The position numbers and the translations under genes were made by a program. A stretch of DNA of 64,000 nt from Lotus japonicus (lineage: Eukaryota; Streptophyta; Magnoliopsida; Fabales; Fabaceae): NCBI RefSeq assembly GCF_012489685.1, contig NC_080042.1, forward strand, positions 62,171,633 to 62,235,632, read 5' to 3'. The notes beneath the pieces are model-generated. The model worked only from the letters and a program-made list of their open reading frames with translations. It had not been told where the DNA came from and ran no database searches. Of the stretch, positions 36,045 through 44,550 are shown in pieces (within the stretch, counting starts at the first letter, position 1; each line of letters starts with the position of its first letter).

Positions 36045-36425
36045 CATTGCTGCTGCTGTAGAACCATTTGTTGAGACATCTAGTGATAGTTCAGCATAGT
36101 TTGGTTGTTTTTGTCTTTTGTTTGCTTCATTCGATTGGGTTGTACTTAACTATGACTGTGATTCTCCTTGCTCCTTTGACAAACTCTGCTAATAAGGGGG
36201 AGAAGTAGTTGTTTGTTTCTGTTGTTTGTTGTCATTGTGGTAATGGTACTGTTTTTGCTCAGATAAATGTTGATTATGTTGTTTACTGCTCATGCACTAT
36301 GTCGGTATTATTTCAAGCAAGATTTGTTAAGCTTTGTTAGTCTCAAGCTGTGTTTATCTGTTGCTAGTTGTGTTGCTCTGATGAGATCCTTGAGGAATTC
36401 ATGCATTATTGCACTTTGCAGATGA
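36045..36425 (+). mobile_element. Remnant of the interrupted SIRE-like element: ORF end and polypurine tract
   Basis: After the CATTG duplication the earlier reading frame resumes (AAAVEPFVETSSDSSA) and stops at about 36100. About 90 bp on, AATAAGGGGGAGAAG (36192-36206) looks like the polypurine tract that SIRE elements carry some way before the 3' LTR. The sequence then runs into the left end of the Copia gag fragment at about 36430 without any LTR, so the element is cut off. Confidence 0.5.
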
Positions 36426-36465
36426 AACGTAAACCAAATCCTCCAAACTACAAGAATCATCAGAC

Positions 36466-37238
36466 TTAACTACTACTGTTGCTCGGCTTGTTTGGACAAT
36501 CCCACTTCCAATTCCCTGTTTTCTTGCAACCACAATATTCTATTGTTTTCCTATCCTTGGACTTTAATCTCTTCTTCTTTCTAGAACCCACTGCTTTACC
36601 TTTGCCTCTGCCACGATCTTGACCTCCCTTCACAAACAAACCTTCACTTGAACTTCTTCCACCTTCCTCTATACTTTGGCGGTGTTGTGCGTGTTGCAAA
36701 AGAGTAGAGAAAATATAATTTAGAGTGATTGGTTCCTTCCCGTAGATAAGAGTGGTCACCAAGTGATCAAAAGAGCTCGGTAAAGAGCACAAAAAATAAT
36801 GGCTTTATTTTCATCGTCAACCTTCACACCAAGTCGTGTCAAATCGGCAAGGATGTTGTTGAAAGCGTTGACATGATCCTGCAAATCGCCTCCTTCCTGC
36901 ATCTTCAGACTATAGCGACGCTGTTTCACGAGCAATTTGTCCATGAGCGTCTTGGACATGTACTGACTTTCCAATGTATCCCAAACATCATTCAGAGTTG
37001 TGAGGTCTAGGGTATGATTCATCACGTCATCAGAAACGCAAAGTTTTATCAAACCTGCGGCCTTCTTCTTCATCTCGTTCCAATCAACAATTGCAATATC
37101 CAATGATTTATCGCGCAACGCCTTATGTAAACCTTGCTGAGCCAACAGATCCTTAACCCTCATTTGCCATAGTCCGAAATTTCTAGTTCCATTGAGCCGC
37201 GTCACTTCAAACTTCGCACCTCCTGGATTAAGAGTCAT
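36466..37238 (-). pseudogene. Copia gag, frameshifted, truncated after the zinc knuckle
   Basis: On the minus strand MTLNPGGAKFEVTRLNGTRN begins a Copia gag (UBN2-type: FGLWQMRVKDLL, DVWDTLESQYMSKTLMDKL, LVKQRRYSLKMQEGGDLQDH). A frame shift near 36780 leads into the second part (SLPSSFDHLVTTLIYGKE). The zinc knuckle is degraded: in YCGCKKTGNWKWDC the first Cys and the His of a CCHC knuckle are not in place. A stop follows at 36466 and no protease or pol sequence continues leftwards. With the LTR at 37250, it is the 5' end of one element. Confidence 0.75.
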
Positions 37239-37249
37239 CTAATACCAAT

Positions 37250-37622
37250 TGTTAGAATAACAACTTGTATACCAAGGGAGAAACAGACAATCACAAGTAA
37301 TGAAAAACACAAGACATTTGTTTAGGCAGTTCGGCCAATTTGCCTACCTTTGCGACTACAGAACAACTGTAGTTCCTTTTGATTGATTAGGGTTTTATAT
37401 CCAATCTCTCATTAGGTTTACAATGTTACAAGTCTATTTATATAGGGATACTAATGATTCAGATTACAATAATACCCCTAGATAACCCCAATCATACCCG
37501 TAACATTCTAGCAACCATCTTTTGCCTCATGTGCATTCTGGCAACCACAGGTGGTCTCTAGTACGTTCTAGCGACCACAAGTGGTCTCAAGTATATTTGA
37601 TCACCATGAGTCATACTCAACA
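37250..37622 (-). repeat. 5' LTR of the Copia gag fragment, about 373 bp
   Basis: On the minus strand it starts TGTTGAGTATGACTCATGG and ends GTTATTCTAACA. It is followed by ATTGGTATTAGATG, a worn match to the initiator-Met primer site (TGGTATCAGAGC) just before the gag ATG at 37238. It contains a diverged repeat of the type GCAACCACAGGTGGTCTC/GCGACCACAAGTGGTCTC. The outer edge (37622) is inferred from the TG end only. No target duplication can be tested. Confidence 0.6.
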
Positions 37623-38539
37623 CACTGTTCCTCTTCAATTAACACAATTATTGTGATTTGATCATAATCGTTTCATCTAATCTTTGTTTTCTCTTAAGTC
37701 TAATTGATTGGAGAAATACTTTGAATATATTGGCTTTGTTCAAAGTTCAAACTTGAAGCATCCATTTATAAGGTCCACACATTTTTGTCTATAATCTACC
37801 CTCTTAATTTTTATTTTTATTTTGGTTACAAGGGCAAAATACTCTCTTAAATATGTTAACGCGTTGGGAATACTTTTGTCAACTAATACCTAGTGGGGTT
37901 ATTAGATGATCAGCTCGATCCCACGCAGCACGCTACATAATATATTGGCTTAAATAAGTTTTCATATAGTCAGATTAGTTTTCATCCTCTATACATATAG
38001 TACTTTTTTTTGATATATTACTTTTATTATGTACTCAACTTTGATGGTACAACTTTCAAAAAAAAAAAACTTTGAATGTACAAAATATATAATTAACTCT
38101 AGTTTCAATCTCTGTGTCATTTTTAACCGGTGATGTGTGGCAATCAGATGATCATTTCACCGTTGTCACATTCAGAAATTAGAATAATATTATGTGAGAT
38201 ATTTACCTGTTTTCGTATCAATTACTCCTGCATGGGAATTCAAAGAAAACCTTCTTTAAAACAATAACTGAATTATTTGGTTGCAAGTAACAAATATAGA
38301 ATGAACTACTGCTATAGAAACGGTACAATTGAAACAATAAATGAGGGTGGCATATTCCTTTTCCACAGATAATTACCCAAGTAGTGCACATTTTTTCAAT
38401 TTTACTAAGTCGTGAGGGAAATGTAGCTGGTGAGCTAAGGGAAATAAAGGAATTTGTAGGGTGAATAACTTTGATTCAAAACTGGCGCGCGCGAAATGCC
38501 TTTTGTATGTAGAACATTCAGCCCAACCTCCATTGTTTG
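37623..38539. other. AT-rich spacer, no gene seen
   Basis: No reading frame with protein features, RNA gene or paired terminal repeat was found here. Confidence 0.5.
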
Positions 38540-39124
38540 GCTTTGAATATTGATGCCATGGCTAGAGATTTGAGTCGGTGTTATCTTTCTACCCCAAGCG
38601 GTGTTCCTTCTCCTCCTAGGCTGTTCTAGTGGCTTCCTTGAACTGCTAATAGTTTTGTGATTAATGTGGATGGGAGTGTGAGGGACAACCCAAGGAGAGG
38701 GGGTTTTGGGGTTGTTTTCGCAGCAATTTTGGTCAATGGTCAGGTGGTTGTTATGGCTTCTTGGATGACACAAATATTCGATCTGCATCTTGAGCTGCTT
38801 GCTGTTTATCATGGTTTGAGATTGACTTGGGAGCATGGGGCTCGTAGTGTGGAGTGCTAGTCAGATTCTCTGGATGCAGTTACTCTTGTGAATTCGGTTC
38901 CCTCCTCGTCTCATTTGTATGCTTCCCTTGTTTGGGATATCAAGAATTTATTGGGTTGGTGTGCGGATTTCCTCGCAAAGTTTGGTGCTCAGCAAGATAG
39001 CGAGCTCATGGCCTTATTAGCTCAGCCTCTTGCAGACCCTCGGGAATCGAGATCACTCTCTAGAAGGGATGAGTTTTTGTTGTTGTTAGATGATGCTATG
39101 GGAGTCTCCTATGTGAGACCTTAG
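38540..39124 (+). pseudogene. RNase H-like (RVT_3) domain pseudogene
   Basis: The translation from about 38650 gives FVINVDGSVRDNPRRGGFGV (first Asp plus the Gly-rich turn), then LHLELLAVYHGLRLTWEHGA (Glu). After an in-frame TAG at 38858 comes SDSLDAVTLVNS (second Asp). A helix-like tail follows to 39124. This is the third RNase H-like fragment in the window and the best preserved, but the stop inactivates it and no polymerase domain precedes it. Confidence 0.7.
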
Positions 39125-39189
39125 TTTTTTTTTTTTCAAGCACTGTCAAAAAAAAAAAGTCTAGTTGTAAAGTCAACATTAAAGGTCCA

Positions 39190-39625
39190 ATTAGAGGCTC
39201 AGAGCCATAAAACTTTCCAACAATATTGCAGACCCACCATTGACTAAAGTCTTCCCGCAAGTCGTTGGAGTCAAAAGCATAGGCAGTGGCTTCTCTGCAC
39301 TGTTTTGTTGGGGCCATGCATTAAAGGTTCAATTATTATTCTTTTATTTTTATTTTTGTGTCACCATTGACTTAAGTCTCCCCATAAGAAGAAGCAGAAT
39401 GTATTTAAGTTTCATCATTATTATTTCTCTTTTCAGTCTTAACCTCTACTTGCGAGCCATTTTTAGCATAGCCATCTTCTACAATAAAAATTAAGCCAGC
39501 CCGGCCCTATTAGTTCTGGTGATGCCATTATACTGGCTTTGCCTTGTAATCACGTAATTGTGATAAGCCTTTGTCTTTGGTGATCAGAAGTCTTTACTAC
39601 TTCAACTAAAGATCAACCACATATT
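39190..39625 (+). pseudogene. 5' remnant of an RLP gene (promoter and signal-peptide region)
   Basis: The segment 39494-39620 aligns by eye with the start of the RLP coding region at 47395-47525: CCATTATACTGG, CCTTTGTCTT, TGATCAGA-GTCTTTACTACT and CAACT-AAGA occur in the same order. Upstream, CACCATTGACTTAAGTCTCC (39362) and GAAGAAGCAG match 47140-47310 of the RLP promoter. The reading frame is destroyed by indels. It is the front end of the same duplicate whose 3' part lies at 42331-43208. Confidence 0.7.
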
Positions 39626-39719
39626 TTAAAGTTCAATTGGGCTGTTAAGTAATCAATTATCATAAAAACTTAATTAAACTATTGGATAAAAGTTACATGA
39701 ATGATCTTATATTATAATT

Positions 39720-40110
39720 TCTAACTCACCCCCTCATATAAGAGTCTTTTGAGCTTGAAGCGTGAACAATGCACAAACTCATCTATCATGTGTTTTTTAA
39801 TTTAACTTTTTATTAGAAGAATTGTGGGTGACCCTTTGGACCGCTTGGTCATAGAGGTTCTGATATCATGTCAAAGTAACTAATTCTCCCAAAAGCTTAA
39901 TTGATTATTTCGACATAGTATCAGAGTCTATCTTAGATTCATTTGTCATGGAGACTTCTCATATTTGGGTCACCGGTTGATGTTCATTCCACACTCAAGA
40001 GATATGTTTAAATAATATTTTATAAATGATAGAGCAACCCTTAATCCAGAGCTAGCTTTTAGGTTTAGTTAGGCCTCTAAATTCTAATAAAAACAATGAA
40101 TGTAACTTAA
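39720..40110. repeat. Decayed TRIM/LTR-related fragment
   Basis: GAGCAACCCTTAATCCAGAGCT with TTAGGTTTAGTTAGG (40032-40075) parallels the LTR of the TRIM-like element at 18106. GTTCTGATATCATG (39859) is a worn reverse complement of an initiator-Met primer site. GGAGACTTCTCATATTTGGG (39950) resembles the TRIM LTR start. The parts are too diverged to bound. Confidence 0.35.
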
Positions 40111-40752
40111 GAAGTTATATTAAATATCTACCCCTCCTTCGTACTTTAAAGTCTTAATGGAGATCATGCTTCACTTTTCTTATGTAAAAAAAAAATATAA
40201 ATCATGCTACAAAATGGAGGAGGAATTAATTATACATTTCTATGACTTGCAAAACATAATTGAGGGGCACTACGAGTACTTCATGATTTTTTATTAAATG
40301 GTCATTTTTCAAAGGATTTGGGTTTCTTTAAACTTTTTAAAAAATCATTATTTTTAAAGAAACTAAAATCAGATTATTTAAAAAAAAAACGTATATTTGA
40401 TCAACTTAATCATAAAATAAATTGGTGCGATATAAGAGAGGAAATTATTTTTTTCCATTAGTGTAATCAGATTCTGATCATCTATAAAATATAATATTTT
40501 TGGATACGAAAATCATTTTATTATGAAACAAAGCTGGCGTATACTTAGAATGTGTTTGATTTCTCACTCGAAAATAGATCAATAAGATTGGCCTTTCCAT
40601 AAACACAACCCTTGATGATCTAATGGAATGAAGGAATTTGCAGGGTAAAGGAGAGAGTTAGAATCTTGGCAAATAACTAATTATTTAGTAACAATTAACA
40701 ACGATAAAAAAAAAATTCAGTAGTAAAGATCGATCTGCCATGACATGAATTC

Positions 40753-42266
40753 GGGCATGTTTGATTTCTGTTTTTAAAAACAGTTTTCTGTTTTATAAAA
40801 TTAAAAAACAAAAAAACTTGTTTGATAAAATTGTTTTCTCAGAATTGTTTTAAAAACTGTTCCCTATTTTTTTGTTTTTAAAACAGAAAAATCAGAACAA
40901 GAAAAAGTTGTTTTTGTTTTCTATTTTCCAACTTTTTTATTCTGGAACAATGAAACACGGAGAACAATGTGTTTTCTTGTTTTTCATTAATGGCATGATT
41001 GTAATTAAACGGAATTAGAGTATTAAAACACGCAAGGAACCCACGCTCTTCCTCTTTGTCGCTCTCTTCCTGTGGTCGGCGGCCGTTCACCGTGGCTTGC
41101 GCTCCGAGGGAGCAACGAGGGTCCAAGGGCAGCTAGCAGGAGGTGGCAGCATGCATGGAGCACGGCGGCGAGGAGAGCGAAGGGGGCGAGGTGGATCGGA
41201 CAGTGGTGCTGAGGTTTCCGGCGGAGAAAAGAGGGGTTGGGTCACTGGTTTCATCATGAGTTACTGGTGGCTTATCAATTTGGGGAAAAGGCTCTTTGGT
41301 CGGTTTTTTTATGGTGGTTTCTGGTGAATGGGTGATTCAGTGAAGATTAGGAAAGGGGCTGCCATGAGAGGCAGACAGGTACTGGTTTAAGCTTGTGATG
41401 GGGGGCGGCTGTGGCTCTGTTTTGGTGGTTGAGGGTTTTGTGCAGAACAGAGTTGATTATTGGAAGAGAGAAAATGGTTTGTAGTGAAACTCATGGGGTT
41501 TATATGCAACTGCCAGGGTTGAGGTGGGAGATGATGAAGGATGAAGTTCTATGATCTTCTCTGTAAAAAAGAAAAACAAATTGGAGGAGGAAGATGATTT
41601 TTTTTGTCCCCATTGCTGAACCAGAGAGTCTCATTTATGCTATCTTTTTAATCTTTGTTTTCTGTCTGATTCCCCATAGTTCCACTCTGAGGTCCCTTTC
41701 CTTCATCTGATTTTTGCTGCGCATGAATCAATGCAGTGAATGCACAGCAGGTCTTATGACTTATCCTTCTCACTTTCCTCTTCAAAAAAAAAAAGTAATG
41801 CTCACATGATCTTTGTTGAACACTTGGGCATAATGCTATTTAAATTGCTTTGTTATGCACTAATGTTGACTTAGAGTCGTGAAGAATTAACCAAGAATTG
41901 CTTCTTGTTTCAATGGCAAGACTGTGGGTATCTCCATAAAGGAAAGGGATTTTGGTGCAAGTAGGTGATGTCCCTACTAGTTATGTTCACGTGCTGCAAT
42001 TTTGCTGTTGGAAGAAAGGTTTTAAGTTTCATAAAATAAATAAATAAACGTAAAACCAAACAAGCTTTTTGATTTTTTTCCTCTAAATAATGTTTTTATA
42101 ACAAGTTTATCAAACAAGTTTTTTTGTTTTTTTATTTCTAAATCTGTTTTTGAAATAATATTACCGAACAAGTTGTTTTCATTTTTTGTTCTGAAAAGTT
42201 GTTTTTAAAAATTGTTTTACAAAATAGTTTTGGAAACAAGAAAATTAAAAACACAATCAAACAGGC
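40753..42266. mobile_element. Mutator-like element with long AT-rich inverted ends and a GC-rich core
   Basis: The left end GGGCATGTTTGATTTCTGTT and the right end (reverse complement GGGCCTGTTTGATTGTGTTT) begin degenerate inverted repeats of 200 bp or more, full of GTTTTTAAAAACA-like text. The core (about 41030-41500) is distinctly GC-rich, unlike the flanks, as in Pack-MULEs that carry gene fragments. No transposase and no convincing 9-bp target duplication was found, so the exact ends may be off by a few bases. It sits between the two remnants of the broken RLP copy. Confidence 0.55.
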
Positions 42267-42330
42267 CCGGCCACGCCACTCAATCACTCAAGTTGGTCGT
42301 GTCGTGATATACAAGACACAACACTTATTG

Positions 42331-43208
42331 TCTTGAGAAATCATTCCACATTAACCTATCTAGACCTTTCCAAGAATCAAATTCATGGAGTACTGCCCAA
42401 TTGGCTTTGGGAACTAAATCTTCACTACCTTAATATTTCAAGCAATTTGCTGACTGATTTGGAAGGACCTCTTCAAAAGCTGAACAATGTTTCTTCCTTG
42501 CATTACCTTGACCTTCATAACAACCAACTACAGGGGCCAATACCTATTTTTCCTGTAAATGTTGTCTATGTGGATTACTCGAGGAACAGATTTAGCTCTG
42601 TTATCCCACAAGATATTGGTGATTATATGTCCTCAGCGATTTTTCTCTCTCTTTCAGACAATAAATTCCATGGCAACATCCCAGATTCCCTCTGCAATGC
42701 TACAGGCCTCCAAGTGCTTGATCTTTCAATTAACAACTTTTCAGGAACAATTCCCTCTTGTTTAATGACAATGGCTAAGCCTGAGAACCTTGAGGTATTA
42801 AATTTGAGGGACAACAACCTCAAAGGCACTATCCCAGATATGTTTCCAGCTTCTTGTTTTCTAAGCACGCTGAATCTCCGTGGAAATCAATTGCATGGGC
42901 CAATTCCAAAATCCCTTGCCCAGTGCTCCACATTAGAGGTATTGGACCTTGGAAAAAATCATATTACTGGTGGCTTCCCATGCTTTTTGAAAAACATATC
43001 CACACTCCGTGTCTTAATTTTGCGAAACAACAGATTTCAAGGTTCCTTAGGATGTGGACAAGTCAATGATGAGCCCTGGAAAATTCTTCAAATCATGGAC
43101 ATCGCTTTTAACAACTTTAGTGGCACACTGAAGGGAAAATATTTCAAAAACTGGGAAACAATGATGCATGATGAAGAAGATCAATATGTATCAAATTTTA
43201 TCCACAAG
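42331..43208 (+). pseudogene. 3' LRR fragment of an RLP gene, joined to viral sequence
   Basis: About 877 bp almost identical to 49799-50680 of the RLP at 47384. It covers roughly nine to ten LRRs (for example YLDLHNNQLQGPIP, LNLRDNNLKGTIPDMFP) and stops in the island region at FIHKEF, where the intact paralogue continues FIHTEFTRGSVYYQ. The match begins abruptly at CTTGAGAAATCA (42332). The open frame runs on into the pararetroviral coat-protein region with no stop until 43680, but it has no signal peptide or promoter of its own. Confidence 0.85.
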
Positions 43209-43800
43209 GAATTTCTAGGAGATCAATCTCTCCTAGATAAAGAAGTCCGAAGAGAATACTTTGAGATGAAGTGTTGTTCCCTCAAAAAGCCAGACTTGGA
43301 ACGACACTATCAAAGGATGTCCCAGAGATTCTACCAATTGAATGGTGTAAATGATCCCAGTCTGAAGAACACCTATGTCAGTTCTCTTCCAGATGAACTG
43401 CAAGAAGAAATGTGGAGATTACTTCAGACTATGAACAAAGAAGTCACACAGATGACTATGGGAGAAATCTATCATGTCAGCATCGCTGCCCTTGAAAAGA
43501 TTTGCAGCCAACAACAACTTTTTGAGAAGATGGTAAATGATAAAAAGAAGTATAGAGGTATTTGTAAAAAGAAATACCAAAAGATCAAATGCAAGGATGA
43601 GAATTGTCATTGCAAGACTTCAAAGCCTTTCAAAAAGGGAAAGAAATCCTTCTTCAAGAAAGGAAAAAAAGAAGAACTTTAAGTTCTTCAAGAAGAAATC
43701 TTTCAGAGGAAAAGGGAAAAATAGAAGATGCTTTATCTGCGGAGAAAAATGACATTTTTCAAAGCATGGTCCTAAGAAGAAAGAAAAAGCAGCCAAGCTT
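43209..43800 (+). pseudogene. Endogenous pararetrovirus: coat-protein C-terminal region, broken
   Basis: From the junction at 43209 the frame encodes a helical, then Lys-rich region with a Cys/His cluster (CKDENCHC), followed by basic runs. A frame shift near 43660-43690 leads to a zinc-knuckle-like motif (RCFICGEK, about 43729) that is cut by a TGA and lacks its usual last Cys. Basic tails with a CCHC knuckle are typical of Caulimoviridae coat proteins. The N-terminal part of the capsid and any movement protein are absent, so the viral copy is truncated at its left end. Confidence 0.6.
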
Positions 43801-44436
43801 GTTCAATCCCTTGTTTTAGATGAAGATGAGGATGTTGAATCCTTATACGAAGAACAAGAAGTACCAGATGGCCTTACAGTTTTTGGCATACAAGACTCAG
43901 AGGCTGAATCTTCTGAAGGTACCGAAAGCTCTAATGACGAGGATGGTGCTGAAATAGAACATTTTCTGGTATTAATCATGCAGGAGGTTAAACCGCAAGA
44001 AATTAAACCGGAAATCAATGTTGTGAATTCTGAATCTCCTCCACTGCCAAATGTTGAAATTCAGATACTTCCTTCAAAGTATCATGTGCCAATACGCACC
44101 ATTGCTTTTATAGATACTGGAGCTATGCGCAGTATGATGAATCCAGCTATTTTACCCTCTGAATATTGGGTAAAGGAAACTCATCACTTCAAAGCAGCAA
44201 ACAGAGAGACATTCAAAACTACCCTCATAACTAAAAACAAAATTGGGATTAAATTCTTCCCTAATTTTATTTTTTGGACCAAAGTCATAGGGTCAGAGCT
44301 TCCAGACAAAGATATTCTTATCGGTTGGGACATTTACGTCCAGTGCCAAAAGCTTAAAGTTCTCGCGAATGGAATCATGTACAAAAGAGACTTTAAGCCA
44401 TTCTGCTTAATTCCAAAGCTTTTTACCTTGGCATAA
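43801..44436 (+). pseudogene. Endogenous pararetrovirus: aspartic protease region
   Basis: The plus-strand frame is open from about 43753 and carries an acidic linker, then a retropepsin-like domain with the catalytic motif IDTGAM (44111-44128). A second conserved region ends in DILIGWDI (about 44309-44332). A stop at 44434-44436 and another at about 44535 separate it from the polymerase frame, although homology-like text continues between them. It would cleave the viral polyprotein if intact. Confidence 0.65.
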
Positions 44437-44550
44437 GCTCCACCAGGATATGAAGAGATACAAGAAAAGCTGTTAAAGCTTTGTGCTGATAGTCATGACC
44501 TCTTCAAACATCCAAATCCTCTTTGGAAGAAAGAATAATTTTTTGTTCAG

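Noticed and set aside
42333..43682. A functional chimeric LRR-viral gene
   Set aside because: The frame is open but begins in the middle of an LRR without promoter or signal peptide, and no start context is conserved. It is treated as two pseudogene parts, with the junction reported as a finding.
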